From the NCBI RefSeq assembly GCF_016804325.1, contig NZ_CP043627.1, positions 1,039,001 through 1,103,000 of the forward strand: DNA of 64,000 bases, read 5' to 3'. Below, in pieces: positions 27,662 to 39,694 of this stretch (position 1 is the first letter of the stretch; every line of letters begins with the position of its first letter). The notes beneath the pieces are model-generated. The model searched no databases. It saw only the letters and a program-made list of their open reading frames with translations, and was not told the origin of the DNA. Source of the DNA: Methylobacterium aquaticum (lineage in GTDB: Bacteria > Pseudomonadota > Alphaproteobacteria > Rhizobiales > Beijerinckiaceae). Made by a program: the position numbers and the translations under genes.

Positions 27662-28366
27662 ATGAGCAACGGCTGGGAGGACTCGGCGTCCGCCTGGATC
27701 GCCGACATGGGGGAGGCGGGCGATTTCGGCCGCCGCCACGTGCTCGATGCGCCGATGCTGGCCCGGCTGCGGGGAAGGGGGTATCGCCGTGCCCTCGACG
27801 TCGGCTGCGGCGAGGGCCGTTTCTGCCGCCGGATGCGGGATCTCGGGATCGCCCCGGTCGGGATCGATCCGACCGATGCCCTGCTGCGCCAGGCTCGGGC
27901 CCGCGACCCGGAGGGCGCGTATCTCCCCGGCCGCGCCGAGGCGCTGCCCTTCGCGGACGGCGCCTTCGACCTCGTCGTCAGCTACCTGACGCTGATCGAC
28001 ATCCCGGACGTGCGCGCGGCGATCCCCGAGATGGCCCGGGTGCTGGCGCCCGGCGGGACGCTCCTGATCGCCAACCTCAACGGCTTTGCCACCGCTGGCG
28101 GCTGGAGCCGGGACGAGGACGGGGGCCAGCGGTACCGGATCGACGACTACCTGGAGGAGCGGGGGGAATGGGCCGCGTGGCACGGCATCCGCGTCCGCAA
28201 CTGGCACCGGCCGCTCTCGCTCTACATGAGCCTGCTGCTCGGGGAGGGGCTGATGCTACGCCAATTCGACGAGCCGGCGCCGCTGGGCGGCGACCCGGCC
28301 AAGGCCGCCCGCTACCGGCGGGTGCCGTGGTTCGTGACGATGGAATGGGAGAAACCGGCGGGCTGA
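27662..28366 (+). CDS. Class I SAM-dependent methyltransferase
   Basis: The 234-residue protein has the Methyltransf_11 motifs: ALDVGCGEGRF (motif I), GIDPTDALLRQA (motif II), FDLVVSYLTLIDIPD (motif IV) and ARVLAPGGTLLIANL (post I to V). No membrane segment or DNA-binding domain is visible. The substrate is unknown. I chose the ATG at 27662, whose SNGWEDSA start fits the family better than an upstream in-frame start. It is divergent from bioR. Confidence 0.85.
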   Translation: MSNGWEDSASAWIADMGEAGDFGRRHVLDAPMLARLRGRGYRRALDVGCGEGRFCRRMRDLGIAPVGIDPTDALLRQARARDPEGAYLPGRAEALPFADGAFDLVVSYLTLIDIPDVRAAIPEMARVLAPGGTLLIANLNGFATAGGWSRDEDGGQRYRIDDYLEERGEWAAWHGIRVRNWHRPLSLYMSLLLGEGLMLRQFDEPAPLGGDPAKAARYRRVPWFVTMEWEKPAG

Positions 28367-28471
28367 CGGCTGGTCCGTCGACTCGCCGGCTTTTCCGATC
28401 CGGGAAGCGTCAGGCGGCTCACCACTCGCGGAGGCGGACTGAACGCCACCCCCGAGCGCGTGGGTCTCCGT

Positions 28472-29194
28472 TCAGTGGCCGCCGCCGAGATACGCCGCCC
28501 GCACCTGCGGATCGTTGCGCAGCTGCGCCGCCGGGCCCTGGAAGCGGATGCGGCCGTTCTCGAGCACGTAGGCGTGGTCGGCCACGCCCAGCGCCGCCAT
28601 GGCGAACTGCTCGACCAGCAGCATCGTCACCTGCTCTTCTTTCAGCCGGCGGATGATGCGGAACACCTCCTCCACCAGCTTCGGCGCGAGGCCCATCGAG
28701 GGCTCGTCGAGGAGCAGGATGTCCGGGCGCAGCATCAGCGCCCGGCCCATGGCGAGCATCTGCTGCTCGCCGCCGGAGAGCGTGCCGGCGAGCTGGGTGC
28801 GGCGCTCGCGCAGCCGCGGGAACAGGGTGTAGGCCCGCTCCCGGTCGGCGTTGACGTCGCCCTTCGGCCGCGATCCGGTCAGGCGCGGGAAGGCGCCGAG
28901 CGTCAGGTTGTCCTCGACCGAGAGGGTCGGGAAGACCCGCCGCCCCTCGGGCGAGTGGGCGAGCCCGGTGCGGGCGACGTCGTGGCTCTCCAGGCCGCCG
29001 ATCTCGCGGCCGTTGAGCTTGATCGAGCCGGCGCGCGGCTTGATCATGCCCGACAAGGCCCGCATCGTCGTGGTCTTGCCGGCCCCGTTGGAGCCGATCA
29101 GGGTGACGACCTGGCCCTTCGGGACCGTGAAGGTGAGGCCGTGAAGGACCTCGATCTGGCCGTAGCCGGCCGACAGGCCGCTGACATCGAGCAT
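28472..29194 (-). CDS. livF: Branched-chain amino acid ABC transporter ATP-binding protein
   Basis: The 240-residue ATPase has Walker A GSNGAGKTT, signature TLSGGEQQML, Walker B ILLLDEPSMGLAP and an H-loop. The order and the MGLAPKLVEEVF stretch are those of LivF. The ATG at 29194 has a GGAG site 8 bases upstream. Its start falls just after the livM-livG stop, so it is the last gene of the transporter operon. It powers uptake with the LivG half of the fused protein. Confidence 0.92.
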   Translation of the reverse strand: MLDVSGLSAGYGQIEVLHGLTFTVPKGQVVTLIGSNGAGKTTTMRALSGMIKPRAGSIKLNGREIGGLESHDVARTGLAHSPEGRRVFPTLSVEDNLTLGAFPRLTGSRPKGDVNADRERAYTLFPRLRERRTQLAGTLSGGEQQMLAMGRALMLRPDILLLDEPSMGLAPKLVEEVFRIIRRLKEEQVTMLLVEQFAMAALGVADHAYVLENGRIRFQGPAAQLRNDPQVRAAYLGGGH

Positions 29195-29198
29195 CTCT

Positions 29199-31253
29199 CT
29201 ACTCCGCGGCGTCGGCAACCGGGCTGCCGAGATAGGCTTCGATGACCTTGGGGTCGGACTGGACCTCGCGGGCGCCGCCCTCGGCGATCTTGTGGCCGAA
29301 ATCGAGCACGCTGACGCGGTCGCACAGGCCCATCACCACGTCCATGTGGTGCTCGATCAGGATCACCGTGATGCCGGCGTCGCGGATCTTGCGGATGATG
29401 GCGGTCAGTTCGGCGATGTCCGGGGCGGTGAGGCCCGCCGCCGGCTCGTCGAGGAGGAGCAGGACGGGGTCGAGCGCGAGCGCCCGGCCGATCTCGAGGA
29501 GGCGCTGCTTGCCGTAAGGAAGGTTGCGCGCCTCGACCTGGGCGAGCGAGCCGAGGCCGACGAAGTCCAGGATCGCCATGGCGCGGGCGCGGGCCTCGCG
29601 CTCCTCGCGCCGGCGGCGCGGCGTGCCGAGGATCGCGTCGAACAGGGTTCCCTGGAAGCTGTGGTGCAGGCCGACCAGCACGTTCTCGAGCGCCGTCATC
29701 TCGCGGAAGAGCTGGACGTTCTGGAAGGTGCGGGCGACGCCCGACAGCGCGATCTCGGAGGGCGTACGGCCGTCGAGGCGTCTTGCGGCATCCGTGCCGG
29801 TGGCGAGCGAGACGCCGCCGGCGGTCGGCTTGTAGATGCCGGTGAGCACGTTCATCATCGTGCTCTTGCCCGAGCCGTTCGGCCCGATCAGGCCGTGGAT
29901 CGTGCCCGGCCGCACCGCGAGATCGACCTCGTTGAGGGCCTTGAGGCCGCCGAACTGCATCACCGCGCGCTCGACCTTGAGCAGCGGGTCGGCACCGGAG
30001 CGGCCGCCCTGGCGGATCAGCGCATCGCCGGAGGCCGCGAGCTCCTGGGTCGCTCCCGTATGGGACGGGCGCAGGAAGGGCAGCTTCTCCCGCAGGAAGC
30101 CGACGATGCCGTCCGGCAGGTAATAGACCACGAACAGGATCATCAGGCCGAAGACGGTGAGGCGGAAGTCGGTGACCGATTCCATCGCCAGCGTCGCCGG
30201 GAAGAAGGCGAGGCAGAGCGCGCCCGGGATGAGCAGGCTCATCCGGTTGTCCTTGCGGCGCAGGAAGGCGAGGCCGACAACGACCACGGCGAGCGCGGCG
30301 ATGATGCCGGCCATGATCCGCACCAGGCTGATATCGGCCAGGATGTTCGGCATCATCACGATGATCGCGGCGCCGATCAGGGGGCCTGCCCGCGACTTGC
30401 GCCCGCCCATGGTGACGGCGAGCAGGAACAGCACCGTCAGCTCGAAGCCGTAGGAATTCGGCGCGACGTAGCGCTCCGACCAGGCGAAGAGCGCGCCGGC
30501 CAGACCCGCGAGCGCGGCCGAGATCACGAAGGCGTAGACCTTGTAGCGGTAGACGCTGACGCCCATGCAGTCGCAGGCGATCGGCGAATCGCGCAGGGCC
30601 TCGAAGGCGCGGCCGAAGGGCGACCGGACCACCCGGTTGACCACCACGATGGTGGCGAGCAGGCAGGCGCAGACGAGGTAGTAGAATTCGAGCTTGCGGC
30701 CGGCGGCTCCCCAGGGCGCCTGCATGCCGATCAGCGAGAAGTCGAGGACCCGGGCCGGCGGCAGGGTGATGCCGAGGGGCCCGTTGGTCAGGTCCGTCAT
30801 CTCGTTGATGAAGATCTGGATGATGGTGCCGAAGGCCAGCGTCACCATGGCGAGGTACGGCCCGCTGACCCGCAAGGCCGGGATCGCCAGCAGCAGGCCG
30901 AAGGCGGCCGTGACGCCGATGCCGGCGACGAGCCCGACCCACAGCCCGAGCTTGAACTTGAGGAACAGCACGGCCGCCGCGTAGGCGCCGATGCCGAACA
31001 GGCCGGCATGTCCCAGCGAGACCTGGCCGGTATAGCCGACCACGATGTCGAGGCCGAGGATCAGGATCGCGTAGATCGCGATCACCACCAGCAGGTGGAT
31101 ATAGTACTGGCTGGTGACGACGTGCGGGAACGCCGCGAGGAACACCACGAGGCACACGGCCCCGAGGAGGCCGACGAAGCGGCCGAGCCCGGCTTGAGGC
31201 ACCGGCGGGGCGGTTTGCCGGGCAAGGGCCGGCGCGGAGGCGGGCTGCGCCAT
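29199..31253 (-). CDS. Fused branched-chain amino acid ABC transporter permease (LivM) and ATP-binding protein (LivG)
   Basis: One 684-residue frame holds two subunits. Residues up to about 340 form a LivM permease with many membrane helices and [21 protein letters not shown] linker follows, and residues from about 425 form a LivG ATPase with Walker [26 protein letters not shown] and Walker [12 protein letters not shown]. Such fusions are known in alphaproteobacteria and fix the stoichiometry of permease and ATPase. I chose the ATG at 31253 (MAQPASAP). Confidence 0.93.
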   Translation of the reverse strand: MAQPASAPALARQTAPPVPQAGLGRFVGLLGAVCLVVFLAAFPHVVTSQYYIHLLVVIAIYAILILGLDIVVGYTGQVSLGHAGLFGIGAYAAAVLFLKFKLGLWVGLVAGIGVTAAFGLLLAIPALRVSGPYLAMVTLAFGTIIQIFINEMTDLTNGPLGITLPPARVLDFSLIGMQAPWGAAGRKLEFYYLVCACLLATIVVVNRVVRSPFGRAFEALRDSPIACDCMGVSVYRYKVYAFVISAALAGLAGALFAWSERYVAPNSYGFELTVLFLLAVTMGGRKSRAGPLIGAAIIVMMPNILADISLVRIMAGIIAALAVVVVGLAFLRRKDNRMSLLIPGALCLAFFPATLAMESVTDFRLTVFGLMILFVVYYLPDGIVGFLREKLPFLRPSHTGATQELAASGDALIRQGGRSGADPLLKVERAVMQFGGLKALNEVDLAVRPGTIHGLIGPNGSGKSTMMNVLTGIYKPTAGGVSLATGTDAARRLDGRTPSEIALSGVARTFQNVQLFREMTALENVLVGLHHSFQGTLFDAILGTPRRRREEREARARAMAILDFVGLGSLAQVEARNLPYGKQRLLEIGRALALDPVLLLLDEPAAGLTAPDIAELTAIIRKIRDAGITVILIEHHMDVVMGLCDRVSVLDFGHKIAEGGAREVQSDPKVIEAYLGSPVADAAE

Positions 31254-31332
31254 GATGGTGAAAGACCCTGGATGGACGGGGGGCAATTGCGGACCGCTCC
31301 CGCGATCCGGGAGCGGGGCTGAGCGGGAAAAA

Positions 31333-32205
31333 TCAGACCTTCTTGATCACGGCCTTGCCGAACAGGCCGACCGGGCGCACCGCGAGCACGGCGAGCAGCA
31401 GGATCAGGCCCGGCACGTCCTTGTAGCCGGTCGAGATGTAGAAGCCGGTGAGCGTCTCGGCGACGCCGAGGATCAGCCCGCCGACGATCACGCCGAGGCC
31501 GGATTCGAGGCCGCCGATGATCGCCACCGCGAAGGCCTTGAGCGCCAGCACCGAGCCCATCGTGGCCCCCGTGAGGGTGACCGGGGCGACGAGCACGCCG
31601 GCGAACGCCGCCGTCATGGCGCTGATCGAATAGGACAGGGTGATGACCTTCTGGGTGTTGATGCCCATGAGCCCGGCGGCGTCGATGTCGTTCGAGGTCG
31701 CCACCACCGCCTTGCCCCAGATCGAGCGGCGGTTGAACAGCTCGACCGCGAGCATCATCAGCAGCGCGCCGGCGACGATCATCAATTCCATCGGCAGCAC
31801 CCGGACGCCGCCGAAGGTGATGGCCTCTTCCGGCAGCGGCGAGGGGAACTTGAGGTCGTCGCGGCCCCAGATGTTCTCGGCGACGTTCTTGAAGATGATG
31901 CCGAGCGCGATGGTGGCCATGATCCACCCGTACTCGGACTTGATCTTCACGGCGGGGCGCACGCCGAGGCGCTCGACCACCGCGCCGAGCGCGAAGCCGA
32001 AGACGAGGACCAGCGGCAGCATCAGCCAGTAGCCGGTGAACGGCACCAGCGTCAGGCCGAACAGGGCGCCGAGCATCAGCGCCTCGCCCTGGCCGAAATT
32101 CAGGGTCTTCGAGGTCGCGAAGGTGAGCTGGTAGCCGAACGCGATCGCGGCGTAGATCATGCCGACGGCGACGCCGCTCGCCACGAGCTGAAGGAAGATC
32201 TGCAT
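31333..32205 (-). CDS. livH: Branched-chain amino acid ABC transporter permease
   Basis: The 290-residue inner-membrane permease has the LivH signatures LVASGVAVGMIYAAIAFGYQ at the N-terminus, LNFGQGEALMLGALF, and a central GINTQKVITLSYSISAMTA near the ATPase coupling loop. It lies between the binding protein gene and the fused LivM-LivG gene. A stem-loop separates it from the binding protein gene. Confidence 0.93.
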   Translation of the reverse strand: MQIFLQLVASGVAVGMIYAAIAFGYQLTFATSKTLNFGQGEALMLGALFGLTLVPFTGYWLMLPLVLVFGFALGAVVERLGVRPAVKIKSEYGWIMATIALGIIFKNVAENIWGRDDLKFPSPLPEEAITFGGVRVLPMELMIVAGALLMMLAVELFNRRSIWGKAVVATSNDIDAAGLMGINTQKVITLSYSISAMTAAFAGVLVAPVTLTGATMGSVLALKAFAVAIIGGLESGLGVIVGGLILGVAETLTGFYISTGYKDVPGLILLLAVLAVRPVGLFGKAVIKKV

Positions 32206-32251
32206 GGGGAAAAAGCTCGGGGAGGGCTCGTCTCGACGGGCAGGCCCCGGA

Positions 32252-32273
32252 GGGCGGAGGCGGACCTCCGCCC
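32252..32273 (-). terminator. Intercistronic stem-loop between the binding protein and livH
   Basis: A perfect 9-bp stem (GGGCGGAGG/CCTCCGCCC) with a 4-base loop lies 22 bases after the binding protein stop. It may attenuate transcription or protect the upstream mRNA, which would give more binding protein than permease, as is usual in such operons. Confidence 0.55.
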
Positions 32274-32294
32274 CGTCAGGGCCCGGTTACAGCC

Positions 32295-33509
32295 TCAGTT
32301 CGAGGCTTTCTCCTTGACGCGGACGACGCCGGCATTCTTGGCGTCCTCGTCCTTGGCGTAGACGATCTTGCCGTCCTGCACCTTGCCGAACACCACCATG
32401 TTGCGGCTGATGGCGTTGTGGTCCTTAGGGGTGAACGGCTTGTCGTAGGTCGTGACCACGCCCTCGACCTTGCTGTTCAGGTCCTCGAGGGCGGCGCGCA
32501 CCTTCGGGCCGCTGGTGGAGCCGGCCTGCTTGATCGCGGCCGCCAGCAGGTACACCGAATCGTAGCCCTGCGCGCCCGCCACCGGGGTCGGGATCTTGTT
32601 GACCTTGAAGGTGGCGTAGTACCCGTCGAGGAAGGACTTGCGCTTCGGCAGCGTCTTATCCTCGATGAATGTCTGGGGCATGATCACGCCGTTGCCGTTG
32701 GTGCCGGCGATATCGATGAAGCTCTGCATCGAGGCCGGCCACGAGGTGATCATCGGCACCTTCCAGCCGAGCTTGGCCATGCCGTTGGCGATCTGCGCCA
32801 GTTCCGGGCCGATGCCGTAGGCCAGGATCACGTCCGCGCCGGCGGCCTGCGACTTCAACAGCTGGGCCGTCATGTCGACGTCCTTGATGTTGAACTTCTC
32901 CACCGCGACAGGCTTTACGCCCTTGGCCTTGAGATACTTCTCGAGGTCCTCGCGGCCGAGCTGGCCGTAATTGGTCGAATCGGCCAGGATCGCGATCTTC
33001 TTGTAGCCCTGGGCGATCGCCTCGTCGGCCATCATGCCGGCCTGCAGCACGTCGTAGGCCGAGGTGCGGAAGACGTAGTTGTTGTCGTAATCCGGCGGAT
33101 TGAACTGGTTGGTGATGATCGTGCCGGTGGCGACGTTGTTGATCACCGGGATCTCGGCTTCCTGGTAGAAGCGCTGGGCGGCCAGAGCCACGCCGGTGTT
33201 GATGAAGCCGAGGGTGGCGACCACCTTCTCCTTGTTCACCAGCTCCTGGGCGACCTGGGCGCCGACCTCGTTCTTGCCCTCGTCGTCGCGCTCCACGAGC
33301 TGGAGCTGGCGCCCGAGCACGCCGCCATTCTTGTTGATCTCTTCGGCGGCGAGCCGCACGCCGTCGCGCATCGACACGCCCATTGAGGACGAGCCGCCCG
33401 TATAGGGGCCGGTCACCCCGATCTTGATCGGGTCGGCCGCCAGGGCCGGGGCCGCGAAGGCGGTTGCGCAGGCGAGCGCGGCCGCGAGCGCGGTCAGGGA
33501 TGAGCGCAT
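32295..33509 (-). CDS. ABC transporter substrate-binding protein, branched-chain amino acid type
   Basis: The 404-residue protein starts with a signal peptide ending near ALA-ADPIKIG and has the Peripla_BP_6 fold. Signatures are IKIGVTGPYTGGSS, GVRLAAEEINKNGGVLGRQLQL and INTGVALAAQRFYQEAEIPV. It is the first gene of the Liv-type operon and has a GGAGGA ribosome site. The ligand may be a branched-chain amino acid, an amide or another small molecule; these families are often misassigned, so the specificity is left open. Confidence 0.9.
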   Translation of the reverse strand: MRSSLTALAAALACATAFAAPALAADPIKIGVTGPYTGGSSSMGVSMRDGVRLAAEEINKNGGVLGRQLQLVERDDEGKNEVGAQVAQELVNKEKVVATLGFINTGVALAAQRFYQEAEIPVINNVATGTIITNQFNPPDYDNNYVFRTSAYDVLQAGMMADEAIAQGYKKIAILADSTNYGQLGREDLEKYLKAKGVKPVAVEKFNIKDVDMTAQLLKSQAAGADVILAYGIGPELAQIANGMAKLGWKVPMITSWPASMQSFIDIAGTNGNGVIMPQTFIEDKTLPKRKSFLDGYYATFKVNKIPTPVAGAQGYDSVYLLAAAIKQAGSTSGPKVRAALEDLNSKVEGVVTTYDKPFTPKDHNAISRNMVVFGKVQDGKIVYAKDEDAKNAGVVRVKEKASN

Positions 33510-33674
33510 CTGGATTCCTCCGGGGACCGTTTCTTGCCGTCCCGACCTTCGGCGGGCAGGGATCGGGGTGCCGGATAGAAGCGAGATTGGCAGCGCTTGT
33601 CGAGCGCGTCTTTCGATCTAGAAAGCCGGCGCCGGCGGAAAGCCGCAGCGGGCCCGCCCCGTCGCCCGGGACGA

Positions 33675-35771
33675 TCAGGCCGCCCGCACGCCGTCGAGGA
33701 AGCGGGCCACCTCGGCCGAGAGGTGTTCGGACTGGCGCGACAGCTCGCTCGCCGCCCCCAGAACCTGGCTCGCCGCAGCACCGGTCTCCTCCGCCGCCTC
33801 CGCCACCCCGGCGATGGTGCCGGTCACCTCGCCGGTGCCGGATGCGGCCTGGGAGACGTTGCGGACGATGGCCTGCATTGCCGCACCCTGCTCCTCCACC
33901 GCCGCCGCGATCGAGGTCGCGACCTCGCTGATCTGCTCGATCTGCGCGGTAATCCCGCCGATCGCGACCGCCGCCTGGCCGCTGGTATCCTGGATCGCCG
34001 CGATCTGCCCGGTGATCTCCTCGGTGGCGCGTGCCGTCTGGCCGGCGAGTTCCTTCACTTCCGCGGCGACCACGGCAAAGCCCCGGCCCGCCGCCCCGGC
34101 GCGGGCGGCCTCGATGGTGGCGTTGAGCGCCAGCAGATTGGTCTGGGCGGCGATCGAGGAGATCAACCCGACCACGTCGCCGATCCGTGCCGTCGCCTCG
34201 GTCAGCGCCCGGACCTGATGCGCGGTCCGGACGGTCCCGGCGACCGCGGCCTGGGCGAGGCGGGCCGAGCCGTCGACCCGGCGCCCGATGTCGACCACCG
34301 AGGCGCCCAGCTCCCCGGCCGCCGCCGCCACGGTGCCGACATTCGAGGAGGCCTGCTCGGCGGCGGCGGCCACGGCGGTCGACTGCGTGGCGGTCTGCGT
34401 CGCGGTCGCCGTCATGGTCCGGGCGGTGGCCTCGAGTTCGGTCGCCGAGGCCGAGACCTGCCCGACGATGCCGCCGACCGTGCGCTCGAAGGCGTCCGCC
34501 AACTGGCGCATCCCGGCCCGGCGCTGCTCCTCCGCCGAGGCGCGGGCGAGCGCCGTCTCGGTCTCGAGCGTCCTCATGTGGACCAGGCCGTCCTTGAACC
34601 CCTGGACCGCGGCCGCCATCGCGCCGATCTCGTCGCGCCGGCCCCGCCCCGGCACGGGCGCATCGAGGTCTCCGCGGCTGAGCCTGACCATCGCGTCCTG
34701 CAAGGCGGTGAGCGGCCGCGTCACACGGAACTGCGTGACGGCCAGGCCACCGAGGGAGACGATCAGCGCGACGGCGATGACGGCGGACATCGTCGCCATC
34801 TCCCGCCGCGCCTTCGCGACCGCGCCCTCGGTCGCTGCCACCACCTGATCCATCGCTATCGTGGCGACGGACAGGACCGTGCGTTGGCGGGTGCCGTTGT
34901 CGGCCTGGAACTCCATCAGCGACACGGGCAGCTGTCCGCTGACCAAGCCGTCGCGGATCGACTGCCTGAACCTGGCATTCTCGGGCGAGAACAGGCTCGC
35001 CTGCGCGGTGACGATGCTCTGACGGATCGCCTCCGTGACCCCCGACCGGTGGGTGCCGGCTTGCACCGAGGCCCAATGGGCGTCGGCCTTGCCCAGGTCC
35101 GCCGCGACGGTCTCCGCCTCGGTCGCCGTCAGCGGCCTGCGCTGGGCGACGGCTTGCGTCAGGATGGCATAAGCCGATCCGATGGCGGACCGGGTTTGCC
35201 ACGCCGCGTTCTTGATGTTCACCAGAGCTTGCGTGTCCGGCGCGATCTGCTTGATCCGGTCTCCGAGGAGGGCCGAGAGACTCGAGAGCGTCGCCAGCGT
35301 CCGGTCGGCCTGCTTGGCCCAGCGATCCGCCAGCGTAGCGTCCCGGCCCGCCATCTTGGCGAACGCGTCGTCGAGCGTCGACCGCAAGGTGACGATCGCC
35401 CCGTAATCGGATCGCACCGCCGTCGCGATCTCGACGAGCCCGGTATCCCCGAACCCGGCGGCCTCCCGATCGATATCCCGCATCGCCGCATCGAGGTCCG
35501 ACCGCATCCGGGCGAGCTTCTCGCGGGCCGCCGGCATCCCGGCCGCCTCCACCCGCAGGGTCGCGAGGCTGTTGGTGCGCTCGAAGCGCAGCGCCTGGAG
35601 CGCGCTGAGGACAGCCTTGTCGACGACGGCATCCCGCTTGGCGACAGCCGAGTCGGTCACGACCTCCCAGGCGCTTCCGACCCGCGCCGCCAAATCGGCG
35701 ATGAGCGCCAGGCCCAGGAATCCGACGATGACGAACAGGCTGAGACGGAGGGACACACTCGGCATGCGCAT
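33675..35771 (-). CDS. Methyl-accepting chemotaxis protein
   Basis: The 698-residue receptor has an N-terminal membrane helix ([16 protein letters not shown]) and a periplasmic sensor region of about 270 residues. A second helix near [16 protein letters not shown] is followed by a HAMP domain and a long coiled-coil signalling domain. The hairpin tip reads [20 protein letters not shown] and [18 protein letters not shown], the CheA/CheW contact. The ligand is not predictable from the divergent sensor region. The gene stands alone; flagellar genes lie 5 kb away. Confidence 0.92.
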   Translation of the reverse strand: MRMPSVSLRLSLFVIVGFLGLALIADLAARVGSAWEVVTDSAVAKRDAVVDKAVLSALQALRFERTNSLATLRVEAAGMPAAREKLARMRSDLDAAMRDIDREAAGFGDTGLVEIATAVRSDYGAIVTLRSTLDDAFAKMAGRDATLADRWAKQADRTLATLSSLSALLGDRIKQIAPDTQALVNIKNAAWQTRSAIGSAYAILTQAVAQRRPLTATEAETVAADLGKADAHWASVQAGTHRSGVTEAIRQSIVTAQASLFSPENARFRQSIRDGLVSGQLPVSLMEFQADNGTRQRTVLSVATIAMDQVVAATEGAVAKARREMATMSAVIAVALIVSLGGLAVTQFRVTRPLTALQDAMVRLSRGDLDAPVPGRGRRDEIGAMAAAVQGFKDGLVHMRTLETETALARASAEEQRRAGMRQLADAFERTVGGIVGQVSASATELEATARTMTATATQTATQSTAVAAAAEQASSNVGTVAAAAGELGASVVDIGRRVDGSARLAQAAVAGTVRTAHQVRALTEATARIGDVVGLISSIAAQTNLLALNATIEAARAGAAGRGFAVVAAEVKELAGQTARATEEITGQIAAIQDTSGQAAVAIGGITAQIEQISEVATSIAAAVEEQGAAMQAIVRNVSQAASGTGEVTGTIAGVAEAAEETGAAASQVLGAASELSRQSEHLSAEVARFLDGVRAA

Positions 35772-36277
35772 GCCCGAATTCCTTGCCGAATGGTCAATAC
35801 GGTCACCGATCGCGAGGGACGTGACGTCGCTCGATCGTATCGACAGATATTTCGAATCAAAAAACTAATATTTTTTAAAAATTCTGACGGACGTCTATTC
35901 CATGGCGCGAGCGATGCCATCCTTCAGGCGCCGCGACTGCCGGTGTGACGTCCGCTTGTCAGCGTCTCGGAGGAACCCAGGCAGGGTCGGCAGGCGGTGC
36001 GCCGGGGGAGAGGCGAGCGAAATCCCGGAATCATTCGCGGGCGCCAACGAGGACAGGGACTGGGTGGTCGCTCGGGCCGATGCGCCTGCCCGCAATCGAG
36101 GTCGGAGAGGGCCGGCAAGCGTCGCGGAACTCGTGCCGAGTTTTTGCCGCTTCCTTGAGAACCGCAAAAGCGGCAAGCCGGCGCTCGGAGCTGACAGGGG
36201 GCCGGCCGCCATGCGCCGGCAACTCACGTCCCATCAGCCGATGCCTGCACAGCAAGTATCTGCTGACAAATGGGAAA
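35772..36277. other. Gap without a recognised gene
   Basis: A short AT-rich patch near 35850-35890 lies upstream of the chemoreceptor gene and probably includes its promoter. I see nothing else recognisable before the tRNA. Confidence 0.5.
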
Positions 36278-36352
36278 TGGCTGGGGCGCCAGGATTCGAA
36301 CCTGGGAATGGCGGTACCAAAAACCGCTGCCTTACCGCTTGGCGACGCCCCA
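36278..36352 (-). tRNA. tRNA-Gln (anticodon TTG)
   Basis: Read on the minus strand the sequence folds into a full cloverleaf. The acceptor stem is TGGGGCG/CGCCCCA with G as discriminator, the anticodon stem is GCGGT/ACCGC around loop TTTTGGT, and the T-arm has GGTTCGAATCC. The CCA end is encoded. The anticodon TTG reads glutamine codons. Confidence 0.95.
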
Positions 36353-36520
36353 ACGCGCGGCTGGCGCTTCCATAGCCGGGTAGGGCGGTGCTGGCAACCG
36401 GGGGCGTTGCCGTTTGGTGCGCGGGCGGCGGTTGGAGGGGCTTTCGGGCTCGTGTATGCCGGGCCCTGCGAACGGTGCGAAGCGCCGCAATCATCAACGA
36501 CGAAGGGGAGGAGAGGCGAG

Positions 36521-37276
36521 ATGAGCACGCAGAAGGTCGCGCTGGTGACCGGGGCCGGCTCGGGGGTGGGGCGCGCGGTGGCGCTCGGGCTCGCCGATGC
36601 CGGCTACGACGTGGTGCTGTCGGGGCGCCGGCCGGAGCCGCTGCAGGCGGTGGCCGCCGAGATCGAGGCCAAGGGCCGGCGGGCGCTGGCGCAGCCGACC
36701 GATATCGGCGACGAGGCCTCGGTGATCGAACTCTTTCGCCGGGTCGAGGAGACCTTCGGGCGCCTCGACGTGCTATTCAACAATGCCGGCATCGGCGCGC
36801 CGCCGGTCGAGCTCGACGAATTGCCCGTCGCGACCTGGAAGGCGGTGGTCGACACCAACCTCACGGGCGCCTTCCTGTGCACCCAAGGCGCGTTCCGGCT
36901 GATGAAGACGCAGCAGCCCCGCGGCGGGCGCATCATCAACAACGGCTCGATCTCGGCCCACGTGCCGCGGCCGTTCTCGGCGCCCTACACCGCCACCAAG
37001 CACGCCATCACCGGGCTCACCCGCTCGACCTCGCTGGACGGGCGCGCCCACGACATCGCCTGCGGCCAGGTCGATATCGGCAACGCCGCCACCGACATGA
37101 CCGTGCGGATGCAGGCCGGCGTGCCCCAGCCCGACGGCTCGACGCGGCCGGAGCCGACCATGGACGCCAAGCACGTCGCCGACGCGGTGGTCTACATGGC
37201 GAGCCTGCCGCTGGACGCCAACGTGCAGTTCATGACCGTCATGGCCACCAAGATGCCGTTCATCGGCCGCGGCTGA
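36521..37276 (+). CDS. SDR family oxidoreductase
   Basis: The 251-residue classical short-chain dehydrogenase has the cofactor motif [12 protein letters not shown], a serine in NGSISAH and YTATK with the catalytic Tyr and Lys. After the active site, [12 protein letters not shown] and the C-terminal MPFIGRG resemble a subgroup common in proteobacteria whose substrate is unassigned. The ATG is preceded by GGGGAGGAGAGG. It is a single gene between tRNA-Gln and prfC. Confidence 0.85.
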   Translation: MSTQKVALVTGAGSGVGRAVALGLADAGYDVVLSGRRPEPLQAVAAEIEAKGRRALAQPTDIGDEASVIELFRRVEETFGRLDVLFNNAGIGAPPVELDELPVATWKAVVDTNLTGAFLCTQGAFRLMKTQQPRGGRIINNGSISAHVPRPFSAPYTATKHAITGLTRSTSLDGRAHDIACGQVDIGNAATDMTVRMQAGVPQPDGSTRPEPTMDAKHVADAVVYMASLPLDANVQFMTVMATKMPFIGRG

Positions 37277-37436
37277 CAGGGCAGGGCCTCTGGCCCTCGG
37301 GCGCCGGCTTGGGGTAGAGAGGCGGCGCGGGCGACGAGAGTGCCCGCGCATCCCCTTTGGGGAATATCCTTCCTCGCCGATGCCGGGCCCCCGACGGACC
37401 CGAGACAGAAACCCGGGTCCGGGCTAGACACCTCCC

Positions 37437-39050
<1,614 letters not shown>

Positions 39051-39096
39051 CCGGCCGGCCGGTGCCCGCCCCAGGGATGGGGCGGCGCCGGGGGCT

Positions 39097-39549
39097 TCAG
39101 AGCTTGCCGAGCATCGGGAAGTCGACGTTGAGGCTCGAGATCGGGCTGACCGGCGTCTCGCGCTTGCGTGGCCGGCCGTTGAGCACCTGCTTCAGCTTCG
39201 TCTTCAGCAGCGACAGGTCGAAGGGCTTCAGGATGAAGGCGTCGGCGCCGGCGAGGTGCGCGACGTTGATGTCCTCGAAGCTGAACGACGTCTCGGTGAG
39301 GATGAACGGCATGTTCATCAGCATGTCGTCGGAGCGGATCTCGCGCAGGAGCTGGATCCCGTCCATCGGCTCCATGTCGAGATCGGAGATCACCAGGCCG
39401 TAGCGCTTGCTGCGCAGCGCCTCGAGTGCCTGCGGCCCGTCGGTCACGCCTTCGACCTCCGGGAAGCCGAGGCGGTTCATCAGCTCGGTAATCAGGCGGA
39501 CGAGTTTGACCTGGTCGTCGACGATCAGGATCGGGGGTGCTTCGCTCAT
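39097..39549 (-). CDS. Single-domain response regulator (CheY-like)
   Basis: The 150-residue receiver has acidic residues D11 and D12, the phosphoacceptor D56 in VISDLDMEPMDG, the T/S switch in ILTETS and the invariant lysine in FILKPF. About 25 residues extend beyond the receiver without an output domain, so it should act by protein contact, as CheY does. The BLUF gene lies upstream on the same strand, separated by a hairpin. The flagellar genes are nearby on the other strand. The partner kinase is unknown. Confidence 0.9.
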   Translation of the reverse strand: MSEAPPILIVDDQVKLVRLITELMNRLGFPEVEGVTDGPQALEALRSKRYGLVISDLDMEPMDGIQLLREIRSDDMLMNMPFILTETSFSFEDINVAHLAGADAFILKPFDLSLLKTKLKQVLNGRPRKRETPVSPISSLNVDFPMLGKL

Positions 39550-39612
39550 CGGATCCAGCCAACGGGGTTAGGTTTGAGAGGGCTCGGCGGGAGGGTTCCG
39601 ACGAGCCCTTAA

Positions 39613-39657
39613 GCAGGTTTCGCAAGCGGGGCCGACGGTCCCGCGATGGAAACCTGC
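39613..39657 (-). terminator. Stem-loop downstream of the BLUF gene
   Basis: Arms GCAGGTTTC (39613-39621) and GAAACCTGC (39649-39657) enclose a second GC-rich foldable stretch. It lies between the BLUF stop and the response regulator start, and could end the BLUF transcript. Confidence 0.5.
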
Positions 39658-39694
39658 GACGGGGACGGTCCGGGCGGCGCCGCGTCGGCGCCTT

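Noticed and set aside
36278..36352. tRNA-Gln as an integration site of a genomic island
   Set aside because: No integrase, no direct repeat of the tRNA 3' end and no foreign gene block lie beside it.
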